A DNA stretch of 64,000 bases from Bradyrhizobium sp. 200 (GTDB lineage Bacteria > Pseudomonadota > Alphaproteobacteria > Rhizobiales > Xanthobacteraceae): the NCBI RefSeq assembly GCF_023100945.1, contig NZ_CP064689.1, positions 8,538,001-8,602,000 on the forward strand. The letters are read 5' to 3'. The notes beneath the pieces are model-generated. The model saw nothing but the letters and a program-made list of their open reading frames with translations. It was not told where the DNA came from and made no database searches. Within the stretch, counting starts at the first letter, position 1. The number at the start of each line of letters is the position of its first letter. Positions 45,175-53,088 of this stretch are shown here, piece by piece. A program made the translations under genes and the position numbers.

Positions 45175-46371
45175 CTAAAACGCCGCCGCGAGCTCCTTCG
45201 CGCCGGGTTTGTTGCTGTTGAAATCCATGCGCTCGTCGGTGACCGCCAATAGTTTCGCCACCGTGTTGTGCCGAATCGCGACGGGGTTGCGCTCATAGCC
45301 GCCGCGCTGGAAGAAGTTCGAGGTCGGCACCTGCTCACGCATCGCCTGCGGCATGGTCACCATGTCGAGGCCGGTGCCGTCGCCGGTCAGGTTCATCATT
45401 TCGAGTTCGGCGGCCGTCAGCGGGCGATTGTAGCCCTTGGCGCGCGCGAAGATCACGGATGTCAGCAGCTTGTGGGTCTGCAGCATCGGCCCGACGTCGA
45501 CATCGAGCACCATGGCGTGTACCGCCCAGCCCTGCGGGGTATTGGCGAGCTTCTCATGCTCGGACCAGGTGTCCGGCACGGTGCGCGAAAAGGCCACCAT
45601 CTTTTTCAGCACGGCAAGCTTGTGATCCATCGCCTTGCGCGGCGCCCCCGAAAGCGTCGCGGCCCTTGCCGTCAATTCCTTGATCAATTCATGGCCCTGC
45701 TCGGCCAGCAATTCGACGCTGTTGGTGGTGAGCAACTGGTTGTAGCCGATCGCGGTCGAAATCGCGCGGGAGCCCGGCCGCGAGGCGCTCAAGCCCGACT
45801 GCATGTCGTGATTGCCGGTGCCGCCGGTCTCGAACGAATAGACGCGCACCGCCTGCTCGCGCGTCAATCCCGCCGCGAGTGCGTAGCGGGCATAGGCGCG
45901 CTTGAAGTCGACCTCCGCGGCCGGCCGCTGCGGCACGAACTGGAAATGGTCGGCCGCGGCTTTCAGGAAATCGGCGACGACCGGGATCGGCTTGCGCTCG
46001 CGCGGCGGCTTCTCTTCCTCCGGCTCCGGACTAACGGGGCGTTTCGGACCGGTATAGACCGGCGGCTGCGTCAGCACGTAATCGTTCAGCGTAATCGCCT
46101 GGCGTTCCCGGCGCTTGGCGTTACGGCCCTTTCGCTTCTCGGAGATCGAAGACCAATAGGCCCCTGCCTCCTCCTCGAATGTCGCGCGCGCTTCCTGATA
46201 CTCCTTCAGCTTGCGACGATATTCGGCGATCGCCTGCGGCGAGGCCGCCTGCGCCATCGCATCGGCGATGGAGGGAGGGGGCACTTCCGCTTCGAGCGCC
46301 ATGGCAGGCGCGCCCGCGAACAGCGCGAGCGTGACAAATCCGGAACCCAAGCGAATCAATTGCGGGCGCAT
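45175..46371 (-). CDS. Secreted protein with transglycosylase-like signatures
   Basis: A 398-residue exported protein (signal peptide about 1-25, ending AMAL). A Lys/Arg/Glu-rich region spans about 45-150, with a Pro-rich stretch (RPVSPEPEEEKPPRERKP). The C-terminal 240 residues contain YSFETGGTGNHDMQSG and, further on, STAIGYNQLLTTNS. This E-T-G-G followed by G-Y-N-Q-L arrangement resembles the catalytic glutamate and GxxQ motifs of lytic transglycosylases. The match is only motif-level; a peptidoglycan role is inferred. Confidence 0.65.
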   Translation of the reverse strand: MRPQLIRLGSGFVTLALFAGAPAMALEAEVPPPSIADAMAQAASPQAIAEYRRKLKEYQEARATFEEEAGAYWSSISEKRKGRNAKRRERQAITLNDYVLTQPPVYTGPKRPVSPEPEEEKPPRERKPIPVVADFLKAAADHFQFVPQRPAAEVDFKRAYARYALAAGLTREQAVRVYSFETGGTGNHDMQSGLSASRPGSRAISTAIGYNQLLTTNSVELLAEQGHELIKELTARAATLSGAPRKAMDHKLAVLKKMVAFSRTVPDTWSEHEKLANTPQGWAVHAMVLDVDVGPMLQTHKLLTSVIFARAKGYNRPLTAAELEMMNLTGDGTGLDMVTMPQAMREQVPTSNFFQRGGYERNPVAIRHNTVAKLLAVTDERMDFNSNKPGAKELAAAF

Positions 46372-46438
46372 CGCTCTGTTGTAGCAAGCGCGCCCCCGCG
46401 AAGTCAGCCCCGAAACGGCCCGAACTTCGGCGGCGCTC

Positions 46439-46473
46439 TTCTTCCTTCTCCCACAACGGGAGAAGGGAAAGGC
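46439..46473. repeat. Dispersed palindrome copy (CTTCTCCCACAACGGGAGAAGG)
   Basis: An imperfect hairpin of the CCCTCTCC family, placed 4 bases from the stop of the Bug binding-protein gene at 46477. Confidence 0.7.
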
Positions 46474-46476
46474 CGC

Positions 46477-47457
46477 CTACTCCTGCTCGACGCCGCTGGT
46501 CTTCACGAGCTGCGACCACTTCTTCTCATCCTTGTCGATAAAGCCGGCATAGTCTTCCGGCGTGCCGGGCGTAATTTCGGTGCCGTCATTGCCGAGCTGC
46601 TTCTTCACCTCGTCGGAAGCGAGCGCGTCGCGCAGCGCCTTGTTGAGCTTGTCGACGATCGGCCGCGGCGTGCCGGCGGGCGCGACGAGGCCGTAATAGA
46701 GCGAGGCGTCGAAACCGGACAGCCCCGCTTCGATCATTGTCGGCACGTCAGGCAACAGGCCCGAGCGGGTGATGCTGGTGACCGCGAGCGCACGCAGCTT
46801 GCCGGCGGAGACATTGGGATGCGAGGCCGGGATCGGCGCGAATGCCATCGGGATGTGGCCGCCGAGGAGGTCGGTTAACGCCGGGCCGGTGCCCTTGTAG
46901 GGGATGTGCACCAGCCTGATGCCGGCGGCGCGGGCGAAATATTCGCCGGTGATGTGGCTGGCGGTGCCGGCGCCGGCCGAGCCGAAATTGACCTTGTCTG
47001 GATTGGCCTTCGCATAGGCGATCAGTTCGGCGACAGTCTTCGCGGGGAACGACGGATGCACCACCAGCGAATTCGGCGCGTTGCCGATCGTGCCGATCGG
47101 CGCAAAATCCTTGCGCGGATCGTAGCCGGGATTCTTGTAGAGCGAGGGACCGATCGCCAGCGTGCCGGTGTAGCCCAGCAGCAGCGTGTAGCCGTCGGGA
47201 TCGCTCTTGGCGACCGCCTTGGTGCCGACCGTGCCGCCGGCGCCGGGGCGATTGTCGACCACGACCTTCTCGCCGAGCAGCTCGCTCATCTTGTCGGCGA
47301 TGGCGCGGCCGACGATCGAGGTGCTGCCGCCGGGCGCGAATGGAATGACCAGCGTGATGGCGCGGGCGGGATAGTTTTGCGCGTGCGCTGAATCGATGGC
47401 CGCTGTCAGCGCGAGAACTGCGCTGGCCGCGCAAGCCAATATTCTCCGAGTAGACAT
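46477..47457 (-). CDS. Bug-family (TctC-like) solute-binding protein, copy 1
   Basis: A 326-residue periplasmic protein with signal peptide (1-26, ending AHAQ) and the TctC/Bug fold: YPARAITLVIPFAPGGSTSIVGRAIA (in part), NRPGAGGTVGTKAVAKSDPDGYTLL and IPYKGTGPALTDLLGGHIPMAF. Family members bind carboxylates for tripartite tricarboxylate transporters, but no TctA or TctB gene is adjacent, as is common for expanded Bug families. GGAG lies 10 bases before the ATG. Confidence 0.92.
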   Translation of the reverse strand: MSTRRILACAASAVLALTAAIDSAHAQNYPARAITLVIPFAPGGSTSIVGRAIADKMSELLGEKVVVDNRPGAGGTVGTKAVAKSDPDGYTLLLGYTGTLAIGPSLYKNPGYDPRKDFAPIGTIGNAPNSLVVHPSFPAKTVAELIAYAKANPDKVNFGSAGAGTASHITGEYFARAAGIRLVHIPYKGTGPALTDLLGGHIPMAFAPIPASHPNVSAGKLRALAVTSITRSGLLPDVPTMIEAGLSGFDASLYYGLVAPAGTPRPIVDKLNKALRDALASDEVKKQLGNDGTEITPGTPEDYAGFIDKDEKKWSQLVKTSGVEQE

Positions 47458-47553
47458 ATTGAGCGAGCTCCCAGGACTATTTTTTCTTGTTGCTCTGGTA
47501 TCGTCGCTGAAACGTCGCGTGTTCGCAAGCGGAACGCGAGCACGGCGCTTGCC

Positions 47554-47636
47554 TCGTCATTGCGAGGAGCGAAGCGACGAAGCAATCCATACTTTCTTCG
47601 CGGTGAGATGGTTTGCTTCGCTTCGCTCGCAATGAC
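47554..47636. repeat. Dispersed palindrome (CATTGCGAGGAGC... family)
   Basis: GTCATTGCGAGGAGCGAAGC at the left and GCTTCGCTCGCAATGAC at the right are inverted arms. A close copy is at 48801-48887. Confidence 0.9.
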
Positions 47637-47650
47637 GCCTGGTTCCAGCT

Positions 47651-48280
47651 TTACCTCCACGCGAATACTGGCTGCTCCAGTTCCGCGACGCGGGTGTTTC
47701 TTCCAGCCAACACCTCGGCAAATTGATAGATCAGCGCCGCCGTCGGCGCGTGGATATGCTGACCGGCATGGCGGAAGCGGATCACGCGCCGCGTGCTTTC
47801 GGGGATCGTGGTGAAGCTGAAGACGTCGTTCCGCTCGATGTCGTCGAGCGCGACGCGATGCACCGAGGCGACCTCCGCGGGGTTGGGTACGAGATCGGCG
47901 CCGGTGCTCACCCAGACTACGACCGGCGTAATGAGATAGCCTGATCGCGTTGGGTAATCGTCGAGCAGACCGAGCACATCGCCTTCACTTAGCCCGACGC
48001 CGAGTTCTTCGTGCAGCTCGCGCAGCGCGGCCTGCGCCTGCGTCTCGCCGTGGTCGCAGCGCCCGCCCGGCAGCGCCCATTGCGCGGCGTGCGAACGCAA
48101 GGTCGCCGCGCGTCGGGTGAGGAGAAACGTCGTCCCTCCGCCGGCCTCAGCTACCGTCAGCGCAATTGCCACCGCAGCGCGTTTCAACCCAGGCACCGCC
48201 GCGCCGGATGATGCCCGCGTAAATGCCGCGCAGAGCTCTGCGATATTCCGCCGGGTGGTATCGTCAAATGACCGGGCCAT
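47651..48280 (-). CDS. NUDIX hydrolase, CoA pyrophosphatase-like
   Basis: A 209-residue Nudix protein. The full Nudix box is present at about residues 73-95 (GGRCDHGETQAQ...RELHEELGV). The preceding FLLTRRAATLRSHAAQWALPGG segment is typical of the CoA/acyl-CoA diphosphatase (NudL/CoAse) group, which splits CoA to phosphopantetheine and ADP. The C-terminal part (DVFSFTTIPE, HAPTAALIYQFAEVL) also fits. No operon partner is evident. Confidence 0.85.
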   Translation of the reverse strand: MARSFDDTTRRNIAELCAAFTRASSGAAVPGLKRAAVAIALTVAEAGGGTTFLLTRRAATLRSHAAQWALPGGRCDHGETQAQAALRELHEELGVGLSEGDVLGLLDDYPTRSGYLITPVVVWVSTGADLVPNPAEVASVHRVALDDIERNDVFSFTTIPESTRRVIRFRHAGQHIHAPTAALIYQFAEVLAGRNTRVAELEQPVFAWR

Positions 48281-48359
48281 CCCGCTTGACTACAACACAA
48301 GCGCATCAGATGAAATGACCCGGACCGCATGACAACCCGCAGGGAATGGACGCCACAAC

Positions 48360-48785
48360 ATGACGAACAAGGCCGCGGACAAACTGAAATCCGACGGCTG
48401 GAAGATCGTCGAAACATCAGGCTTTCTGCACCTGATCGGCCCGCTATGGCAACGCGTGGTCGACGGCACGCATGAATACGCGCTCGCCACCGAGGACAAG
48501 CACCACAACCGCCGCGGCCTGGTGCAGGGCGGCGTGATCATGACCTTCGCCGACCGAACCTGCGGCATGACCGCCCGTTTCGTCTCGGGCAAGCCGACGC
48601 TGGCCACCGTGCAGCTCGATACGCACTTCGTGGAAGCCGGCAAGATCGGCGAGGTTTTGGTGTCGAAGCCGCATGTGGTGCGCTCCACCCGCAGCCTCAT
48701 TTTCATCACGACAGAGGTGACCGTCGACAAACGCTGTATCGCGATGGCGAGCGGTGTGTTCAAAATATTGAAGAACGAGGGTTGA
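48360..48785 (+). CDS. PaaI-family hotdog thioesterase
   Basis: A 141-residue single-hotdog protein. The pattern HHNRRGLVQGGVIMTFADRTCG (in part) is the PaaI active-site helix with the conserved catalytic-type Asp and Gly-Gly, followed by TVQLDTHFVEAGKIGEVL. Members hydrolyse acyl- or aryl-CoA esters. Start ATG at 48360; no operon partner. Confidence 0.88.
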   Translation: MTNKAADKLKSDGWKIVETSGFLHLIGPLWQRVVDGTHEYALATEDKHHNRRGLVQGGVIMTFADRTCGMTARFVSGKPTLATVQLDTHFVEAGKIGEVLVSKPHVVRSTRSLIFITTEVTVDKRCIAMASGVFKILKNEG

Positions 48786-48800
48786 GGCCGCCGCCCTTTC

Positions 48801-48887
48801 CACGTCATTGCGAGGAGCGAAGCGACGAAGCAATCCACTCTTCCGCTTGTGGCACGATGGATTGCTTCGCTTCGCTCGCAATGACGG
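48801..48887. repeat. Dispersed palindrome (CATTGCGAGGAGC... family), second copy
   Basis: Same element as 47554-47636 with nearly identical inverted arms and a different loop, located between the thioesterase and aldo/keto reductase genes. Confidence 0.9.
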
Positions 48888-48931
48888 TGTCCAGCCGCTA
48901 TGCTTCCCGCATCCTGTAGAGGACCCACCCC

Positions 48932-49960
48932 ATGCAATACCGTCAACTTGGCCGCAGCGGCCTGAAGATTTCGCCGATCTGCCTGGGCACCATGATGTTC
49001 GGCGGGCCGACCGACGAGGCGACGTCGTCGCGGATCGTCGCCAAGGCGCGCGAGGCCGGCATCAACTTCATCGACTCTGCGGACGCCTATAATGGCGGCC
49101 AGTCCGAGCAGGTGGTCGGCCGCGCCATCTCCAACAACAGGCACAACTGGATTCTGGCGACGAAGCTCGCCAACCAGATCGGCGACGATCCCAATCGCGG
49201 CGGGCTGTCGCGGCGCTGGGTGCTGCAGGCGGCGGACGAAAGCCTGAAACGGCTCGGCACCGACTTCATCGACATCTATTACCTGCACAAGGAGGACCAC
49301 GCGACGCCGCTGGAGGAGACGGTGCGCGCGATCGGCGACCTGATGCGCCAGGGCAAGATCCGCTATTTCGGCGTTTCCAACTACCGCGCCTGGCGCGTCG
49401 CCGAGATCTGCAACATCTGCGACAGCAACGGCATCGATCGCCCGATCGTCAGCCAGCCCTATTACAACGCCATGAACCGCATGCCCGAGGTCGAGCACTT
49501 CCCGGCCTGCGGCTATTACGGCCTCGGCATCGTGCCCTATAGCCCGCTGGCGCGCGGCGTGCTGACCGGCAAGTACAAGCCCGACGCCGCCCCCGACAAG
49601 GAGACGCGCGCCGGCCGTGCCGACAAGCGCATGATGCAGACCGAATGGCGGCCGGAATCGCTGCAGCTCGCCCAGGAGATCAAACGGCACGCCGAATCCC
49701 GCGGCATCACCGCCGGGCAGTTCGCGGTTTCATGGGTGCTGAACTCGTCGTTCGTCTCGGCGGTCATCGCAGGCCCGCGCACCGAGGAACAGTGGGACGA
49801 TTACCTGAAGGCGCTCGACTATCGCTTCACGGCCGAGGACGAGGCGCTGATCGACCGCCTGGTGGTGAGCGGCCACCCCTCGACGCCGGGGTTCAATGAC
49901 CCGGCCTATCCGATCGAGGGACGGCGGGCGCGGACGGATGGCCAGGGCCTGGTGAGCTGA
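48932..49960 (+). CDS. Aldo/keto reductase
   Basis: A 342-residue NADPH-dependent TIM-barrel reductase. The catalytic set is visible: Asp48 and Tyr53 in INFIDSADAYNGG, Lys in WILATKLAN, and His in YYLHKEDH. The C-terminal AVIAGPRTEEQWDDY is the cofactor-binding end. It resembles the YajO/Tas-like group of bacterial enzymes acting on small aldehydes or ketones; the physiological substrate is unknown. Confidence 0.92.
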   Translation: MQYRQLGRSGLKISPICLGTMMFGGPTDEATSSRIVAKAREAGINFIDSADAYNGGQSEQVVGRAISNNRHNWILATKLANQIGDDPNRGGLSRRWVLQAADESLKRLGTDFIDIYYLHKEDHATPLEETVRAIGDLMRQGKIRYFGVSNYRAWRVAEICNICDSNGIDRPIVSQPYYNAMNRMPEVEHFPACGYYGLGIVPYSPLARGVLTGKYKPDAAPDKETRAGRADKRMMQTEWRPESLQLAQEIKRHAESRGITAGQFAVSWVLNSSFVSAVIAGPRTEEQWDDYLKALDYRFTAEDEALIDRLVVSGHPSTPGFNDPAYPIEGRRARTDGQGLVS

Positions 49961-50072
49961 TGGACGCTCCTCCGGCAGGCCACCACTCTGCATTGCATCA
50001 GGGGTCGAGTATACGGTAACGGGATAGTAACCTCGCTGGTAGAAAACTACCCCCGTTCAGGCGGAGGTCCAT

Positions 50073-50321
50073 GTGGTGGACGAGCACAGAACAGCACCAC
50101 GGCGAAGGCTATTGAAGGCGGGCAAGATTTCGTTTGGCGGCGGCGCCGCCATCGATTGCACGATCCGCAATCTTTCCGAAACCGGCGCCGCACTCGAGGT
50201 GATCTCCCCTGTCGGCATTCCCGAACACTTCACGCTGGTGGTCGAAGCCGACCATCGCCATCTGCCGTGCCGCGTGGTCTGGCGCAAGGAGAAGCGAATC
50301 GGGGTTCATTTCGAAGCCTGA
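50073..50321 (+). CDS. PilZ-domain c-di-GMP-binding protein
   Basis: An 82-residue stand-alone PilZ domain. The Arg motif (HRTAPRRRLLKAG) and the NLSETGA (N/DxSxxG) motif, the two parts of the c-di-GMP site, are intact, followed by CRVVWRKEKRIGVHFE. The start is GTG at 50073 or 50076; the out-of-frame ATG at 50071 and a GGAGG upstream explain the ambiguity. It probably relays c-di-GMP to an unknown partner. Confidence 0.85.
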   Translation: MVDEHRTAPRRRLLKAGKISFGGGAAIDCTIRNLSETGAALEVISPVGIPEHFTLVVEADHRHLPCRVVWRKEKRIGVHFEA

Positions 50322-50417
50322 ACCGCGTCGGCGTCATCTGCGCAATCGCGGCAGATCCGGCCTCGTGTCGCGTGACCGGACCCGCCGCGAATGATCGTTT
50401 CCCGCAAGCCGCAAGCG

Positions 50418-50708
50418 TCAGTGTCTGGATTCGAGGCTGACGATCACGCCGGTGGGCTCGGGCTCGTGCGGCGACAGTTTCGTCAGCGTCTCATCGCTCC
50501 AATAGGCGAGATTGACGATCATGCCGACCGGCGCTTCCTGCTCGGACGCCTCGGTCGGTTCCAGAACATTGAGCCCGCCGCTGTCGATGAAGAATGTGTG
50601 ATCGCCAAACATGCTGGCCAGTTGCGGGACCACCGGATGATCGTCGGGAAGCGCCTGGGCCTCGAATTGCATCAAGGCGCGTTCCACCTGTGCCGAGTTC
50701 AATTTCAT
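50418..50708 (-). CDS. Small hypothetical protein under a stress-type promoter
   Basis: A 96-residue acidic soluble protein of unknown function (ERALMQFEAQALPDDHPVVP, FIDSGGLNVLEP, VIVSLES). AAGGAG precedes the ATG at 50708. A perfect EcfG-type promoter on the same strand lies about 240 bases upstream, leaving a long leader. No family recognised. Confidence 0.75.
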   Translation of the reverse strand: MKLNSAQVERALMQFEAQALPDDHPVVPQLASMFGDHTFFIDSGGLNVLEPTEASEQEAPVGMIVNLAYWSDETLTKLSPHEPEPTGVIVSLESRH

Positions 50709-51045
50709 GCACGACTCCTTCTGGCTTCTGGTTGGTTTTCCGGCTTCTGGTTGGTTGAGGACCGCGCAACGGCCCTCGCCGCACACGGCTGCTCCCTGCG
50801 GAGGATACGAAAGGCGTCAAGGGTGTTCCTGATCGCTCGTCCCACCCCAGCACAGTGCGCTGGTCCGCAAGGCCTCCTTCAATCCGCGCGCACCGCGAAT
50901 TGAACACGGGACAGTGGTGCCTGTTTGCTCCCGTTCAACCCGGCAACGAAATTAAGTTGGCAATGTTCCGCAGAAAGGCATGTTCGAAATCCTGCGGGTG
51001 GCCGCGTGGAACCCTGCGGAACGCCCCGGCTGACGAGGCGGCCTG
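50709..51045. other. Leader region with tandem repeat and EcfG promoter
   Basis: This 337-base gap has no credible gene. It contains GGCTTCTGGTTGGTT twice (50723-50737 and 50742-50756) just before the 50708 gene, and the EcfG-type promoter at 50945-50969. Confidence 0.6.
50945..50969 (-). promoter_or_regulatory. EcfG-type general stress promoter
   Basis: On the minus strand GGAAC (50969-50965), exactly 16 bases, then CGTT (50948-50945). This is a perfect match to the alphaproteobacterial EcfG consensus. It points to the gene at 50418-50708. Confidence 0.7.
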
Positions 51046-51234
51046 CTATTTCGCGCCGGGAATCGGATGCCGCCTTGCCAGTTCGTCGAGCGGCAGATGG
51101 GCTTCCTCGTCGCTCAGCGCGAAACGAACGATGACATCCTGACGGCCGACCTGCCCCCACAGCCCGTCCGACGACCATTTCTGCGGCATGGGCCCGCGCA
51201 GACCCTCGACCCAGACAAAATACCATTCCGTCAT
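51046..51234 (-). CDS. Small hypothetical protein
   Basis: A 62-residue protein (TEWYFVWVEGLRGPMPQKW, VIVRFALSDEEAHLPLDELA). GGGAGGG lies just before the ATG at 51234; the longer frame to 51285 lacks a ribosome site. No signal, no membrane segment, no known family. It is divergent from the DUF892 gene. Confidence 0.65.
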   Translation of the reverse strand: MTEWYFVWVEGLRGPMPQKWSSDGLWGQVGRQDVIVRFALSDEEAHLPLDELARRHPIPGAK

Positions 51235-51268
51235 CGAACCCTCCCGGCCCTTGCTGGCCCCTTGGCCC

Positions 51269-51295
51269 GGAACCAGATGCGCCACGGTCTCGTTG
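51269..51295 (+). promoter_or_regulatory. EcfG-type promoter of the DUF892 gene
   Basis: GGAAC (51269-51273), 17 bases, then CGTTG (51291-51295), about 95 bases before the ATG at 51389. It fits the EcfG pattern with the longer allowed spacing. Confidence 0.6.
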
Positions 51296-51388
51296 AAAGA
51301 ACATCGCGAGGCCTCGAACGCGAAAAGGCCGCCCGGCCCGTTGCCGGTTCTTTCCCCGAACAGGGAATGCCATCATAAGGATCTCGCC

Positions 51389-51883
51389 ATGGAAATCAGC
51401 AATTTCAAGGACATGTATCTCGCCGAATTGCAGGAACTGGTGAGCGTCGAGGAGCAGCTTGCGGAAGCGCTGCTGCGCATGGCCGCCGCCGCCTCACATC
51501 CGGCATTGAAAGACGCCCTGGTGGACCACCACGCGGAGACGGTCGCACAGAAGGGGCGGCTTGTGGCCATCCTTCGCAAGCACGGTGCGGACCCGGCGGC
51601 GCATGTCGATCAGGCCATGCAGGCCCTCATCGGTGAAACCCGCAAGATGCTCGGCATGGTGAAGGGAGACGATCTTCGCGACGCGGCCCTCATCGCATCC
51701 GCGCAGAAGCTCGAGCACTACGAGATTGCAGCTTACGGCTCGGCCGCAGCGCTTGCCGGCCAACTCGACCTGCGTGATGAGCAGAAGATGCTGCACGACA
51801 GCCTTCTGGAAGAGAAAGAAGCCGACGCCATTCTCACCGACATCGCCAAGGGCGAAGTCAATCCGGATGCGCTGGCGGCGTGA
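51389..51883 (+). CDS. DUF892 (YciE/YciF) ferritin-like protein
   Basis: A 164-residue all-helical protein. The pattern FKDMYLAELQELVSVEEQLAEAL (in part), DHHAETVAQKGRL and KLEHYEIAAYGSAAALA carries the Glu/His spacing of ferritin-like diiron proteins of the DUF892 family. These are stress-induced in many bacteria. The ATG at 51389 has AAGGA upstream, and an EcfG-type promoter precedes it. Confidence 0.92.
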   Translation: MEISNFKDMYLAELQELVSVEEQLAEALLRMAAAASHPALKDALVDHHAETVAQKGRLVAILRKHGADPAAHVDQAMQALIGETRKMLGMVKGDDLRDAALIASAQKLEHYEIAAYGSAAALAGQLDLRDEQKMLHDSLLEEKEADAILTDIAKGEVNPDALAA

Positions 51884-52131
51884 GGGCGCAGGCGCGCACA
51901 CGGGCATACAACACCGCGATCCCTGCAGCTTGACCGTCTCTGACAGAACGGCAGGGAGGCTGCCTCGCGCAGTCGTTTTGTCTGTACGAAACGGATCGCA
52001 TTGATTCACGCTTGCTTCATCGGTCAATATTCGGATTCAACTGTCAAACAGCGAGAGGGCATGCGTCCGCGTTCTCGCGGCATGAAGCGCCCGAGCTTTG
52101 CTTAAGCTTCCGCCCTCCACAAAAGCAAAGG

Positions 52132-52243
52132 GCGCAAGGAAAGCCGGGTGCACGCTGCACCCGCGGTCTCGTGTGCAATTTGCGCATAAGAACACGCACA
52201 CGAGCATACAGGTCCAGCGGAGGCATCCCGGCTTTCCCTGCGC
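52132..52243. ncRNA. Predicted folded element, RNA or repeat
   Basis: An outer stem pairs GCGCA (52132-52136) with TGCGC (52239-52243), then GGAAAGCCGGG (52138-52148) perfectly with CCCGGCTTTCC (52227-52237). Inside, CTCGTGTGC (52168-52176) pairs perfectly with GCACACGAG (52196-52204), and GGGTGC/GCACCC can form a third small hairpin. The fold is compact and nested, as in a structured RNA or a mobile repeat. Transcription is not shown. Confidence 0.4.
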
Positions 52244-52534
52244 GATGGGTTACGGCTTATTTCGTGCTCTTCCCGGAGAACGGCTCTTTTGCCTCCGTCG
52301 CTCCACGAGATAACCCGTGAAACTTAGCGCCAGCACCGCGACGCCCGAACCACACGACTTCGCCGTCCGCATCAGGCGCCAACGTCAGCTTCGCCCTTCG
52401 CGTCCACCGCATCTCACCGCGCGTTCGTGACGTGGCCAACGCCCCTTTGGTGGATGAGATGCGCGGAGTTATGGCGTTGATTTGGGCTCTGCGTGAAGCG
52501 GAATATTTTTGCGCGCGGGGCTGGACAGGTTTTT

Positions 52535-52607
52535 GCTGATTTGCCCGTCGTGCCAATGGGTCGCACCCGCGAGCGGCAATCTGCGCTTGCGCTTCAGGCA
52601 AATCAGC
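52535..52607. repeat. 11-base perfect inverted repeat
   Basis: GCTGATTTGCC (52535-52545) and GGCAAATCAGC (52597-52607) are exact inverses 51 bases apart, enclosing a GC-rich segment. They look like the ends of a small repeat element. Confidence 0.8.
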
Positions 52608-52640
52608 CGGCAGCAGAGCCAGCAAGTAGAGGAGATCGGC

Positions 52641-52687
52641 ACAACCAAAAGCCGGATGTCGCGTAGCTCATCCAGGCTACGCTTGCT
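52641..52687. repeat. Dispersed palindrome arm (GTAGCCCGG family)
   Basis: ACAACCAAAAGCCGGATGTC and CATCCAGGCTACGCTTGCT form one arm of the family; the opening ACAACCAA also starts the copy at 54734. Confidence 0.75.
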
Positions 52688-52693
52688 GTTTTC

Positions 52694-52903
52694 CTAAGCT
52701 CCCCTGCCATCCTGTTTACCAATCACACAGCGCCATGCCGCCAGGCGCTCGGCCGGATGCTGGTTCATCCATTCGGCGAGCTGCGGCGCGCCCATCAGGC
52801 AGGACTGCATCGAGAGATCGGCAAAGTCCGAGGTCGTGACGGTCTGCTCGTGGCAATTTGTCGGAGACGAGAGACTGCAGAGTACGGCGATGATCTTGAT
52901 CAC
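52694..52903 (-). CDS. Small secreted hypothetical protein
   Basis: A 69-residue protein with a short hydrophobic N-terminus (IKIIAVLCSLSS) and three further cysteines (NCHEQ, QSCLMG, WRCVIG). The TSDFADLSMQSCLMGAPQLA segment reads like a conserved small periplasmic family. Its ATG overlaps the stop of the 62-residue gene upstream by 4 bases, so the two are one unit. Confidence 0.65.
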   Translation of the reverse strand: MIKIIAVLCSLSSPTNCHEQTVTTSDFADLSMQSCLMGAPQLAEWMNQHPAERLAAWRCVIGKQDGRGA

Positions 52904-53088
52904 GAGAGACCACCATCGCTGCGACGAACTTTGGCGCCGCTGACCGTATGACTTACCGGGGCCTTGTCCTGTCGCCCCCTGACCGGATCAGCCGTCGGGA
53001 AAATGCTGTCATATATCGCGCGGGCTTCTCGAACCAAGCGGGCTCGCTCGCGCTCAGACTTTGGCACAAATCGAATAACTTCGCCCAT
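52900..53088 (-). CDS. Small hypothetical protein, Arg-rich
   Basis: A 62-residue protein starting GEVIRFVPKSERERARLVRE and continuing ARAIYDSIFP. CGGAG lies before the ATG at 53088. I recall this N-terminus from many Bradyrhizobium small proteins of unknown function (unverified). It is the first gene of a coupled pair with 52694-52903. Confidence 0.7.
   Translation of the reverse strand: MGEVIRFVPKSERERARLVREARAIYDSIFPTADPVRGRQDKAPVSHTVSGAKVRRSDGGLS

Larger units (their letters stand above)
51884..52693. other. 810-base gene-free region rich in inverted repeats
   Basis: No convincing gene in either strand. From about 52080 to 52640 it looks like one repeat-like unit: a folded segment at 52132-52243, then a GC-rich stretch with CCACCGCATCTC and its inverse GGATGAGATGCG around 52408-52468, then the inverted repeat at 52535-52607. 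A partial GTAGCCCGG-family arm ends the region at 52641-52687. Confidence 0.6.
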
